DNA from: Acetomicrobium sp. UBA3949
Lineage (GTDB): Bacteria > Synergistota > Synergistia > Synergistales > Acetomicrobiaceae
Direction of reading: 5' to 3'
DNA length: 18,046 nucleotides
NCBI GenBank assembly: GCA_002385485.1
Contig: DGDP01000127.1
Coordinates: forward strand, 1-18,046
Below the pieces are notes generated by a model. That model made no database searches and was not told the DNA's origin. It was given only the letters and a program-made list of their open reading frames with translations. How positions within the stretch are numbered: the first letter of the stretch is position 1; each line of letters starts with the position of its first letter. The position numbers were made by a program, and so were the translations under genes. Of this stretch, positions 1-7,109 are shown piece after piece.

Positions 1-670
1 CTACAAAAACTTGACGCGGTCGATTTTCAAGGGGAGCTTTTACAGTGGGAAGTAAATATTCATACTTTAAGGTCCCGTACATCTTCAACAATTCTTCCGA
101 ATATCTGCGTTTAGCTATATCGAAATGAGGAACACATCCGTCGGTCTCGTCTGTAGTGATTTCACCGGTTAATTTGTACTTTAACCAATCCTTGCAATAC
201 AAGGCCCATCGCGATCTCGTCAAAGACTCCGGTTCGTTTTCGTCGAGCCATTTGATTATTGCAGCCTGAACCCCAGAAAAAAGAACGGAGCCCAAAATCT
301 TATAGGCCTTATCACTTATGCCCTCCGCTTGCCATCTTGCGATTAGATCTCCCGCTCTTCCATCTGACCATAAAATAGCAGGACGCACCGGATTGCCCTT
401 TTCATCTATGAGCCAACATCCATCTCCTTGTCCCGTTACTCCTATGGCGCATACTTGTTTGCCAGGGACGCCGCTTTTTGTGACAGCCTCTTTAATAGTT
501 TTGACTACGGCTTCCCATACTTCATTCATATCCTGTTCGTCCCAATTTGGCCTCGGGTTTAACACAGCAGTCCTTTGCCTGGCCACCGCCAACTCATTGC
601 CCTCGTCGTCAAAAACCACGCTTTTGACCATAGATGTACCCGCATCGATCCCTATCAAAAACTTTTTCAC
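1..670 (-). CDS. FGGY-family carbohydrate kinase, erythritol-kinase-like (partial)
   Basis: This is the N-terminal 223 residues of an FGGY sugar/polyol kinase; the frame is open to base 1 and the C-terminal half lies outside the window. The start is GTG at 670, with GAGGAGG about 7 nt upstream. The phosphate-binding IDAGTS motif is at residues 8-13, VTGQGDG at 78-84, WSDGRA at 101-106 and CKDWLKYKLTGE at 149-160. The VTGQGDG and CKDWL...LTGE blocks resemble what I remember of bacterial erythritol kinases (EryA) and, less closely, L-xylulose kinase LyxK, more than classical XylB. The family transfers ATP phosphate to a sugar or polyol hydroxyl in the cytoplasm. It is the last gene visible in a leftward operon, 42 bp after the dehydrogenase. 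The family call is firm; the substrate is inferred and could be another short polyol or ketose. Confidence 0.9.
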   Translation of the reverse strand, partial: MKKFLIGIDAGTSMVKSVVFDDEGNELAVARQRTAVLNPRPNWDEQDMNEVWEAVVKTIKEAVTKSGVPGKQVCAIGVTGQGDGCWLIDEKGNPVRPAILWSDGRAGDLIARWQAEGISDKAYKILGSVLFSGVQAAIIKWLDENEPESLTRSRWALYCKDWLKYKLTGEITTDETDGCVPHFDIAKRRYSEELLKMYGTLKYEYLLPTVKAPLENRPRQVFV

Positions 671-712
671 TCCTATCCCTCCTCACTAAGTTTTCACTAA
701 AGATCAAGCAAA

Positions 713-1741
713 TCAGCTAAATATTTCTTTATTGACGCAATTTTTTAGCTCTCCCTTATCAAAATACACATAAAGCGATTCGGCGACCGTTTCAATGCCC
801 CTGATCGCGCTTTTTTGTGACGCTCCTGCGATGTGGGGCGTCAACAGGACGTTATCCAGCTTCGTCAAAGGATGATCGGGGGGCAGCGGTTCGGGATCAA
901 ACACGTCTAAAGCGGCACCCTTTATTTTCCCCTTCGCCAAAGCTTCGTAGAGGGCATCGTAATCCACTATACCGCCTCTCGCGGTGTTGACGAAATAAGA
1001 AGTGGACTTCATCAAGTTAAATTTACTTTCATCCATCATCTTCTCCGTCTCGGGGGAAAGCCTGACATGCAAGCTGACCACATCGGCCGTCTTCAAAAGC
1101 TCTTCAAAACTTGTGCTTTTATGTCCCTCTTCTTCGATAATTGAAGGCGTTACATAGGGATCGTAAACTAAAACTTGACATCCGAATAGGGAAAACATCT
1201 TTGCGACGTTACGCCCCACCTTGCCGTAGCCCACTATGCCGACAGTAAGATCGGAAAGTTCAGGGCCGACCTTGTCGTAAAGGTATAGGTCACCCCTCCA
1301 TATCCCACGTTTTAACTCATAGTGCCCTAAAGCCATGTTTTTCATCAAAGTCAGGGTTGCGCCAACGGTAAATTCGACCACTGCCGATTCGTTCCTGCCG
1401 GGACTATTGAAAAGCGGAATTTTCATAGAGGTACAGGCTTTTATGTTGACGTTGACGGGACCTCCTCGAGTACACGCAACTGCCTTTAGTTTTGAAGCAG
1501 CTTTTAATAAAGCTTTCGTAACAGGAGCTGTGTCGACTACTAAGACATCTGCATCCTTGACTAGAGGCATCAGCTCATCAGGGGTGCCAGAACACTCTTT
1601 TACTTCATCGGTATCGTAAAATGGTTCGTTGGGCCAAGGGACTTCGTGTTCGACAAATTCCGCATCGGGGAAATACTTCCTAAACACATCTACGAAGAGA
1701 AAGCTTTTTACGAAACCATCTCCTACGACTAGAAACTTCAT
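713..1741 (-). CDS. D-2-hydroxyacid dehydrogenase (phosphoglycerate dehydrogenase-like)
   Basis: This is a 342-residue NAD-dependent D-isomer-specific 2-hydroxyacid dehydrogenase, a normal length for a family member without an ACT domain. The Rossmann loop GYGKVG is at 171-176, with an acidic residue (D194) at the end of the next strand, which favours NAD over NADP. The catalytic residues are visible: R255 in TARGG, E284 in DPEPLP and H303 in TPHIAGAS. The C-terminus lacks a serine-binding ACT domain, so this is unlikely to be the biosynthetic SerA. The context, between a class II aldolase (10 bp upstream) and an FGGY kinase (42 bp downstream), points to oxidation or reduction of a sugar-acid intermediate. 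The ATG at 1741 has only a weak ribosome-binding site (GCGAG), so translation may be coupled to the preceding stop. Enzyme class is certain; substrate is unknown. Confidence 0.9.
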   Translation of the reverse strand: MKFLVVGDGFVKSFLFVDVFRKYFPDAEFVEHEVPWPNEPFYDTDEVKECSGTPDELMPLVKDADVLVVDTAPVTKALLKAASKLKAVACTRGGPVNVNIKACTSMKIPLFNSPGRNESAVVEFTVGATLTLMKNMALGHYELKRGIWRGDLYLYDKVGPELSDLTVGIVGYGKVGRNVAKMFSLFGCQVLVYDPYVTPSIIEEEGHKSTSFEELLKTADVVSLHVRLSPETEKMMDESKFNLMKSTSYFVNTARGGIVDYDALYEALAKGKIKGAALDVFDPEPLPPDHPLTKLDNVLLTPHIAGASQKSAIRGIETVAESLYVYFDKGELKNCVNKEIFS

Positions 1742-1751
1742 CTCGCATCAC

Positions 1752-2396
1752 TCACTTCTGCCCATAGGTCTTAAACTTTTCCAACATCAGATCCATCTCA
1801 TCATCGGAGAGTATCGTCGGTTCACCAACGCACTTGGCCCTATAGTAGATTTCGCAAACCATCTCAATTATCTCTGCGATACCAAAGGCAGAAGGCATAT
1901 CGGGGCCAACGGCTATAAGGCCATGATTAGCCAACAAAACGGCGTTGTATTCTTTACCCATCGTATTATACGCAGCGTTGGCTATCTCCTGCGTGCCGAA
2001 GGTAGCGTAGGGTGCACAGGGGACCTTCTTTCCCGCATAGGCTATAAGGTAGCTGGCGGGAGGCACATCCCAACGCAAGGTTGCTATGGTAGTGGCAAAC
2101 ATGGAGTGCGTATGGACCACGGCTCCCACGTCCTCTCTGTTCTGATAGAAAATCAGATGCATCCTCCATTCGCTCGAAGGTTTTCTTAAGCCATCGACTA
2201 TCTTGCCTTCGAGGTCCATTAAAACGATATCCTCGGGTTTCGTCTCGAAATAATCCATCCCGCTGGGAGAGATGGCCATTAAACCTTCTCTTTTATTAAA
2301 AACACTGATGTTTCCTCCCGTCCCTTTGGTGAGTCCGGCTGTTATGAGTTTTTTGCCATAATCCACTAATAAATTTCTTTCTTCTTCCAAAAGCAA
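1752..2396 (-). CDS. Class II aldolase/adducin family protein (FucA-like)
   Basis: This is a zinc-dependent class II aldolase of the L-fuculose-1-phosphate aldolase type, which cleaves or epimerises phosphorylated sugars. The frame is open from 2456 (234 codons). I prefer the TTG at 2396 (about 214 residues) because an AAGGAG site at 2411-2406 sits 9 nt upstream and the first 20 codons would lie in the AT-rich promoter region between divergent genes. Numbered from 2456, the zinc ligands are H115 and H117 (VHTHS) and H178 (ANHGL), the expected active-site acid is E96 (PSSEW), and GTGGNIS at 45-51 is the substrate/phosphate loop. It is the first gene of the leftward operon with the dehydrogenase and kinase. 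Kinase plus aldolase suggests phosphorylation followed by C-C cleavage. The actual sugar phosphate cannot be read from sequence. Confidence 0.88.
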   Translation of the reverse strand: MLLEEERNLLVDYGKKLITAGLTKGTGGNISVFNKREGLMAISPSGMDYFETKPEDIVLMDLEGKIVDGLRKPSSEWRMHLIFYQNREDVGAVVHTHSMFATTIATLRWDVPPASYLIAYAGKKVPCAPYATFGTQEIANAAYNTMGKEYNAVLLANHGLIAVGPDMPSAFGIAEIIEMVCEIYYRAKCVGEPTILSDDEMDLMLEKFKTYGQK

Positions 2397-2493
2397 TTCA
2401 CGCCACTCCTTTTCGTGTATTTTTTGAATCTTTATAATATATAATAACACTACCACCTTAAGAAAAAACTATAACAGGAGGGCGGTGAAACAA
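2397..2493. promoter_or_regulatory. Divergent intergenic promoter region
   Basis: This stretch separates the leftward aldolase operon from the rightward Tm-1-like operon. It is strongly AT-rich, with TATAAT-like boxes around 2433-2445 readable on both strands. The plus-strand gene has AGGAGG at 2476-2481. No convincing -35 element or dyad was found, so the exact promoters are not assigned. Shared control of both arms is inferred from the layout only. Confidence 0.45.
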
Positions 2494-3705
2494 ATGGCGA
2501 AAAATGTGGTCATGATAGGCGCACTGGATACAAAGGGTGAGGACTACGCCTTTATCAAGAAAAGAATCGAAGCGGAGGGTTTCAAAGTTATCGTCGTAGA
2601 TGTTGGGGTGATAGGCGATCCTTCTTTCAAACCCGACATAGATGCCGATAGTGTAGCAAAGGCAGGCGGAGAAAGTTTGGCTTCTTTAAGGGAAAGGGGC
2701 GACAAAGGCCTCGCCATGGCGGTTATGACAAAGGGTGCCGCTGAAATCGCGAAAAAGCTATTTAAAGAAGGGCGACTTGATGCCCTATTTGGCATGGGCG
2801 GATCCGCAGGAACGGCCATAATATCTGCCGCCATGAGAGCTCTCCCCCTCGGAATTCCAAAGGTGTTAGTATCTACTGTGGCATCGGGCGATACTAAGCC
2901 CTACGTCGGGACCAAGGACATAGTAATGATCCCTTCAATTGTAGACGTAGCGGGAGTCAACGCGATAAGCGCAGGCGTCTATTCCAGAGCAGCAGGAGCC
3001 CTCACGGGAATGCTCGAAACTGAAGTCCCCGAAGTTGCAACCAAACCACTGATAGCAGCCTCCATGTTCGGCAATACGACCCAGCTAATTAATCAATGCA
3101 AGGAGATAATGGAAAAAGAAGATTACGAAGTCATGGTGTTTCACGCGACCGGCACCGGTGGAATGACAATGGAAGACTTGATCGAAAACGGCTATTTCGT
3201 GGCAGCTCTGGACTTGACTACCACGGAGTTGGCCGATGAGCTCTGCGGAGGAGTGATGTCGGCGGGCCCAAAGAGGCTTACAACAGCAGGCTTGAAGGGC
3301 ATCCCTCAAGTCGTAGCTCCCGGATGTCTTGATATGGTGAATTTTTGGGCCATCAACACGGTTCCTGAAAAGTACAAAAATAGAAAACTTTACCCATGGA
3401 ATCCGAATGTGACCTTGATGCGTACCACTCCTGAGGAAAACGCCAAGCTCGGAGAGATAATGGCTCAAAGGCTGAACCAATCGAAGGGACCGACCGCGGT
3501 CTTCTTTCCCCTAATGGGCCTATCGCAACTTGACTCGCCTGGAGGAGAATTTTGGTGGCCCGAGGCAAACGAAGCGCTCCTTAAGTCGTTGAAGGAAAAT
3601 TTGAGAAAAGACATTCCCCTCATCGAAGTCGACGCCAACATAAATGACCCAATATTTGCCAAGGCCGTGACGGACAAAATGTTTGAGTTTTTATCAGGTA
3701 AATAA
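2494..3705 (+). CDS. Tm-1-like ATP-binding domain protein (UPF0261)
   Basis: This is a member of the UPF0261/Tm-1-like family. The hallmark blocks, numbered from the GTG at 2485, are IGALDTKGE (11-19), GMGGSAGT (103-110), STVASGD (130-136), FHATGTGG (219-226) and a C-terminal PLMGLSQLDSPGG block. The length (about 403-406 residues) is normal for bacterial members. Either GTG 2485 (only 3 nt after AGGAGG) or ATG 2494 (12 nt after it, with GGTG in between) could be the start; I chose 2494. The family is cytoplasmic, and the plant homologue Tm-1 binds ATP through this domain. The bacterial enzymatic role is, to my knowledge, unassigned. The stop is 18 bp before the TIM-barrel partner, with which it almost certainly forms a transcription unit. 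The cluster context suggests a step in sugar or sugar-acid breakdown. Confidence 0.93.
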   Translation: MAKNVVMIGALDTKGEDYAFIKKRIEAEGFKVIVVDVGVIGDPSFKPDIDADSVAKAGGESLASLRERGDKGLAMAVMTKGAAEIAKKLFKEGRLDALFGMGGSAGTAIISAAMRALPLGIPKVLVSTVASGDTKPYVGTKDIVMIPSIVDVAGVNAISAGVYSRAAGALTGMLETEVPEVATKPLIAASMFGNTTQLINQCKEIMEKEDYEVMVFHATGTGGMTMEDLIENGYFVAALDLTTTELADELCGGVMSAGPKRLTTAGLKGIPQVVAPGCLDMVNFWAINTVPEKYKNRKLYPWNPNVTLMRTTPEENAKLGEIMAQRLNQSKGPTAVFFPLMGLSQLDSPGGEFWWPEANEALLKSLKENLRKDIPLIEVDANINDPIFAKAVTDKMFEFLSGK

Positions 3706-3723
3706 ATCTGGAGGTGAATTGAA

Positions 3724-4560
3724 ATGCCATTCATATCGAGAGAGGAAGCCTTGAAAAGGTTGCATTCGAACGTAGCTGCAGGAAAACCAATAGTGGGCTG
3801 TGGTGCGGGAACCGGAATTTCGGCCAAATTTTCAGAAGCCGGCGGAGCAGATCTGATCATAATATACAACTCGGGCAGATATCGTATGGGAGGAAGAGGA
3901 TCATTGGCAGGGCTTCTCCCCTATGGTGACGCAAACGGCATAGTCGTGGAAATGGCTTCTGAAGTTCTTCCCGTCGTAAAAAACACCCCCGTTTTAGCGG
4001 GAGTATGCGGAACCGATCCCTTCAGGCTCATGAAAGTATTCCTAAAAGAGCTTAAGGATATGGGTTTTGACGGCGTTCAAAACTTTCCGACTGTAGGACT
4101 GATCGATGGAGTATTCAGGCAGAATTTGGAGGAAACGGGAATGGGCTACGACCTTGAGGTTAAAGCAATTGCAATGGCCCACGAACTGGATATGCTTACC
4201 TGTCCCTACGTCTTCGATGCCGAACAAGCCATCGCCATGACAAAGGCAGGCGCTGATGTCATAGTTGCCCATATGGGGTTGACCACAAAGGGAAGCATAG
4301 GAGCCAAGACAGCTTTGACCCTCGAGGATGCAGCAAAACGCGTTCAAGACATACATGACGCAGCGAAATCGGTCAACCCGGATGTAATGGTAATATGCCA
4401 CGGAGGACCCATCGCTGAACCAGAGGACGTCGAGTTCATATTCGCCCACACCAAAGGCATCGTGGGATTCTTTGGCGCATCGAGCATGGAACGCATACCC
4501 GTAGAAAGAGCTATAAAAGAACAAGTAGAGCGCTTCAAATACCTAAAGATAAACGCCTGA
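3724..4560 (+). CDS. Phosphoenolpyruvate hydrolase-family TIM-barrel protein
   Basis: This 278-residue protein belongs to the PEP-hydrolase/TIM-barrel signal transduction family. Visible family blocks are GCGAGTGISAK (25-35), NSGRYRMGGRGSLAG (49-63), GVCGTDP (93-99), NFPTVGLIDG (120-129), a CHGGPI block (205-210) and GASSMERIP near the end. A TIM barrel with glycine-rich phosphate-binding ends fits the pattern. GGAGG precedes the ATG at 3724 and the gene follows the UPF0261 gene by 18 bp. The pairing matters: in plant Tm-1 a UPF0261 domain and a TIM barrel of this type are fused in one chain. The name 'PEP hydrolase' is inherited from family annotation, and true hydrolysis of PEP is not established by anything here. 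It may act on a C-C bond of a beta-keto or enol intermediate, which is inference. Confidence 0.92.
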   Translation: MPFISREEALKRLHSNVAAGKPIVGCGAGTGISAKFSEAGGADLIIIYNSGRYRMGGRGSLAGLLPYGDANGIVVEMASEVLPVVKNTPVLAGVCGTDPFRLMKVFLKELKDMGFDGVQNFPTVGLIDGVFRQNLEETGMGYDLEVKAIAMAHELDMLTCPYVFDAEQAIAMTKAGADVIVAHMGLTTKGSIGAKTALTLEDAAKRVQDIHDAAKSVNPDVMVICHGGPIAEPEDVEFIFAHTKGIVGFFGASSMERIPVERAIKEQVERFKYLKINA

Positions 4561-4584
4561 TTCAGGCTCTATCGATAGCCATCT

Positions 4585-4620
4585 AAAAAGAGAGCAGGTC
4601 AGCATGCCTGCTCTCTTTTT
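4585..4620. terminator. Bidirectional rho-independent terminator
   Basis: This is a perfect 14-bp inverted repeat: AAAAAGAGAGCAGG at 4585-4598 and its complement at 4607-4620, with an 8-nt loop. A T-run ends the stem on both strands. It lies between the convergent TIM-barrel gene (stop at 4560) and leucine dehydrogenase (stop at 4640), so it can stop transcription from both sides. Confidence 0.92.
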
Positions 4621-4639
4621 AGTTAACTGTGCTTTAATG

Positions 4640-5707
4640 CTATTTTATATATGTGCTTTTTACCTTTGCCAATAAATTTATCCTATTTTCAGCCAGCCTG
4701 TCCGCTGCTTTGTACGTTGGTATGTTTTCCTTCTTTGCAATCTCGATTACCTCTAAAACAGCATCGTACAGCGCTTCGACTTTTCTTGTGGCTTTTTCCT
4801 TTAAGTATCCGCCCGGCTCCAGCTCCGCAGCGACGTTAATTACGCCTCCGGCGTTGATGATATAGTCCGGTACATAAAGGATGCCCTTTTGTTGCAAAAT
4901 ATCTCCGTGCCTTTCTTCCTTGAGCTGATTATTGGCAGAACCTGCTACTATTTTACATTTTAGTTTATTTATGGTGTCATCGTTGATGATTGCGCCAAGC
5001 GCACAAGGTGCGAATACATCACAATCTGCGCCGATTATTTCATCGGGTTTTACTGCCTTTGCGCCCAGTTCGTTCACCGCTCTTTTTACGTTTTCCTCGA
5101 AGATATCTGTCACGATAAGTTCCGCTCCAGCTTTCTTCAGGAATTTTGCCAAGTTAAATCCCACATTCCCTACGCCTTGGATCGCGACCTTTCTGCCGGC
5201 TACATCGTCGTTTCCGAAGACTTCCCTGCAAGCTGCCTTTATTCCCTGAAATACTCCCAGTGCCGTAAATGGAGACGGATCACCGCTTCCCTCTCCCAAC
5301 CCGGCAACATATTTGGTCTCCATTCTTATATATTCCATGTCTTGTACATTCGTGCCCACGTCTTCCGCCGTTATATATCTCCCGCCCAGAGATTCGATGT
5401 ACCTGCCCAATGCCCTGAATAACGCTTCCGATTTATCCTTTTTAGGGTCTCCTATTACGACGGTCTTGGCCCCTCCTAGATTGAGGCCGGCCGCAGCATT
5501 TTTATATGTCATACCCCTGGCGAGCCTTAAAGCATCCTCGATGGCTTCATCTTCGGATGCGTAGGTCCACATACGACAACCCCCAAGGGCAGGCCCTAAG
5601 GTCGTATCATGAATTGCAATGATGGCCTTTAAACCGGAGGCCGCATCATGACACAAAACAACCTGCTCGTAATCGTACTTTTGCATGTAGCCAAATATCT
5701 CCACCAC
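4640..5707 (-). CDS. Leucine dehydrogenase (Glu/Leu/Phe/Val dehydrogenase family)
   Basis: This is a 355-residue NAD-dependent amino-acid dehydrogenase that interconverts L-leucine (also valine and isoleucine) and the 2-oxo acid plus ammonia. The N-terminal block TTLGPALGGCRMW (35-47), K69 in GMTYKNAAAGLN, K81 in GGAKTVV, and D116 in AEDVGTN match the substrate and catalytic residues of leucine dehydrogenases. The NAD loop GVGNVG is at 178-183. The length is typical of leucine rather than hexameric glutamate dehydrogenases. The start is GTG at 5707 or the adjacent GTG at 5704, just after an AAAGGGGG site. It stands alone: a terminator lies downstream and a 375-bp spacer upstream carries an operator-like dyad. 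It fits catabolic branched-chain amino-acid fermentation. Phenylalanine or valine preference cannot be excluded. Confidence 0.93.
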   Translation of the reverse strand: MVEIFGYMQKYDYEQVVLCHDAASGLKAIIAIHDTTLGPALGGCRMWTYASEDEAIEDALRLARGMTYKNAAAGLNLGGAKTVVIGDPKKDKSEALFRALGRYIESLGGRYITAEDVGTNVQDMEYIRMETKYVAGLGEGSGDPSPFTALGVFQGIKAACREVFGNDDVAGRKVAIQGVGNVGFNLAKFLKKAGAELIVTDIFEENVKRAVNELGAKAVKPDEIIGADCDVFAPCALGAIINDDTINKLKCKIVAGSANNQLKEERHGDILQQKGILYVPDYIINAGGVINVAAELEPGGYLKEKATRKVEALYDAVLEVIEIAKKENIPTYKAADRLAENRINLLAKVKSTYIK

Positions 5708-5841
5708 AACTACCCCCTTTGATATTTATAATCCTATAGTTACCTCAGGAACAAAGCTGTCTGACCTAATGCACGATCGCTATTGTATGACAAAATATAT
5801 GAACAAATCCCGCATCTGAAATGCCAAACATTCGTCAAAAT

Positions 5842-5868
5842 ATTACATACAATTATATTGCATGTAAT
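5842..5868. promoter_or_regulatory. Operator-like imperfect dyad
   Basis: ATTACATACAA at 5842-5852 is mirrored by TTGCATGTAAT at 5858-5868, with 10 of 11 pairs matching across a 5-bp AT spacer. The arms and spacing are typical of a dimeric repressor site. It lies 135-161 bp upstream of the leucine dehydrogenase start. The regulator is unknown, and an AT-rich chance dyad remains possible. Confidence 0.35.
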
Positions 5869-5997
5869 ACTAAATATACTATGAAACGAAAAAAATGTCC
5901 AATAGGAATTTATTTTCTCAATTTAAAATGATTCTTTGTAAAGATATATTGTTGTATTTGTCGCTCACATTGAGGCGATCACAAAGAAAGGTATATA

Positions 5998-6054
5998 CAC
6001 ATAAAAACAAGACAGCATCCATTTTATCGTTGGATGCTGTCTTGTTTTTATGTG
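5998..6054 (-). terminator. Long perfect hairpin terminator
   Basis: Arms of 24 bp at 5998-6021 and 6031-6054 pair perfectly around a 9-nt loop. On the minus strand the descending arm ends in a run of five T, 29 bp after the stop of the membrane-protein gene at 6083, so it is well placed as its terminator. Tracts of A and T on the two sides make it potentially bidirectional. Confidence 0.8.
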
Positions 6055-6082
6055 CCAAATTAAATCGCTTTAAATTATCCGC

Positions 6083-6973
6083 CTAAAAGATCACCCACAA
6101 AACGAAGGTCATTATGAAAATAGCCGTCGCAGGAGGATCTATATGGGTATCGCCGTGGATGATAAAGGTACGAGAGGCCAATTCGCCGACAAAAGCTGAT
6201 ATTACGCCCATCAAGGCACCAATGAACAACGAACCGCTGAAAATCGCCGCCAATGAAGCGATAATCGTCATATGATGCGTGACGGGAACGTTTATCCCAA
6301 AACAGAGGAACACTAAAGTTGCAGCCGAGATGCCGAATCCTACAAAGGCTGCCGCAGGGAAGTATGCTTCATTTATTCCTATAACAGCAAGAGCATACCA
6401 TGCCGTGACTAAGCTAACTCCCAGAGAAATCATAAAAAGTTGACCGAAATCCTGCTGGTGGGGCACCCACACGTCGTTTCCTCCAGGTGTAAATCGACCT
6501 CGGGCCTTAGCTTCTTCGCTCAACGTGCCAAATAGTCCTGTTTTTCCAAAGGTCAAACGCGCTATGGCGTTCGACAAAAACACCGTTAAAGCTACATTGT
6601 CGGTGAAGCCGGCTGGAAAAATTGTATTGAAGACAGAAACCAAAAGATAACCTAAAATACCAAAGAGACCACCCACCAACAATGCCATGGGATCCTTGAA
6701 CCCCGCCCCTCCGGAGACTATGTCCTTGCCAGCTCCGTGTATGCCCTTTTTAGCGGCATAGGCAACAGCAGCAACACCCCCGCAAAAGGCGACGTGAGGG
6801 CCGAAGACAGGGCCAAAAGCTACATTAGAAATAAAGTCAAAGGAAGATCCCCCAAGAACAGCTGCTGCTCCAACCAAAACAGCAAAACCGGTGAACACGA
6901 AAGCAGGCAGCCCGCCTAAAGCTGCACCAAATACTCCACCACCGAAAGAAGCAAGAAGCGTAGCAAAATTCAC
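6083..6973 (-). CDS. Conserved multi-span membrane protein of unknown function
   Basis: This 296-residue protein is strongly hydrophobic, with roughly eight to ten membrane segments (about 5-38, 55-73, 95-115, 125-140, 175-198, 203-225, 240-265 and 282-296). Conserved-looking polar islands are FGPHVAF (57-63), VWVPHQQDF (168-176), THH (232-234) and HGDTHIDPPA (273-282). Small-residue-rich helices and charged histidine motifs suggest a channel or permease. I recall similar proteins in archaea and anaerobic bacteria, possibly a DUF7973-type family, but cannot confirm it. The start is GTG at 6973, with GAGGAGG 8 nt upstream, and its first bases overlap the stop of a possible 24-residue leader ORF. 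A strong hairpin follows the gene. No substrate can be assigned from sequence. Confidence 0.82.
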   Translation of the reverse strand: MNFATLLASFGGGVFGAALGGLPAFVFTGFAVLVGAAAVLGGSSFDFISNVAFGPVFGPHVAFCGGVAAVAYAAKKGIHGAGKDIVSGGAGFKDPMALLVGGLFGILGYLLVSVFNTIFPAGFTDNVALTVFLSNAIARLTFGKTGLFGTLSEEAKARGRFTPGGNDVWVPHQQDFGQLFMISLGVSLVTAWYALAVIGINEAYFPAAAFVGFGISAATLVFLCFGINVPVTHHMTIIASLAAIFSGSLFIGALMGVISAFVGELASRTFIIHGDTHIDPPATAIFIMTFVLWVIF

Positions 6974-7044
6974 CTTTGTAACCTCCTCTCAAAATGTTGT
7001 ACAAAACCGTAAGGAAACAACCAAAAAGCTCTATCCTGAGACAT
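6970..7044 (-). CDS. Possible leader peptide (24 aa), coupled to the membrane protein
   Basis: A short frame begins ATG at 7044 and ends TGA at 6972-6970, so its stop overlaps the GTG start (6973-6971) of the membrane-protein gene as GTGA. It begins MSQDRAFWLFPYGF and has six aromatic residues among 24. GGGAGG is at 7052-7047, only 2 nt from the ATG, which is tighter than optimal. It would be a leader or coupling peptide in the 5' UTR. A chance ORF is possible; evidence is limited to its position and the overlap. Confidence 0.35.
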   Translation of the reverse strand: MSQDRAFWLFPYGFVQHFERRLQR

Positions 7045-7109
7045 CACCTCCCAAGATAATTGCTTTAGTTTCCTATTTTATCTTCTCTATTCTCTCTTCA
7101 AAAATAGGA

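Larger units (their letters stand above)
5708..6082. other. AT-rich intergenic region upstream of leucine dehydrogenase
   Basis: This is a 375-bp gene-free stretch. It holds a TATAAA box shortly before the leucine dehydrogenase ribosome-binding site, an 11-bp imperfect dyad at 5842-5868, and a 24-bp perfect hairpin at 5998-6054. I see no RNA gene. The short open frame at 5895-6086 on the plus strand runs through the hairpin, lacks a convincing ribosome-binding site and looks non-coding. Confidence 0.6.

Noticed and set aside
318..689. 123-codon plus-strand frame at the left edge
   Set aside because: It lies antisense to the FGGY kinase, whose motifs are intact on the other strand; no family resemblance.
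713..1741. Biosynthetic phosphoglycerate dehydrogenase (serA)
   Set aside because: No C-terminal ACT domain and the gene sits between an aldolase and a sugar kinase, so a catabolic hydroxyacid dehydrogenase fits better.
1629..2189. 186-codon plus-strand frame
   Set aside because: It spans the ends of the dehydrogenase and aldolase antisense, with no ribosome-binding site or recognisable domain.
3085..3480. 131-codon minus-strand frame within the Tm-1-like gene
   Set aside because: Antisense shadow of a well-matched UPF0261 protein; composition is irregular.
5895..6086. 63-codon plus-strand frame in the leucine dehydrogenase upstream gap
   Set aside because: It runs through the 24-bp hairpin, has no good ribosome-binding site and low-complexity composition.
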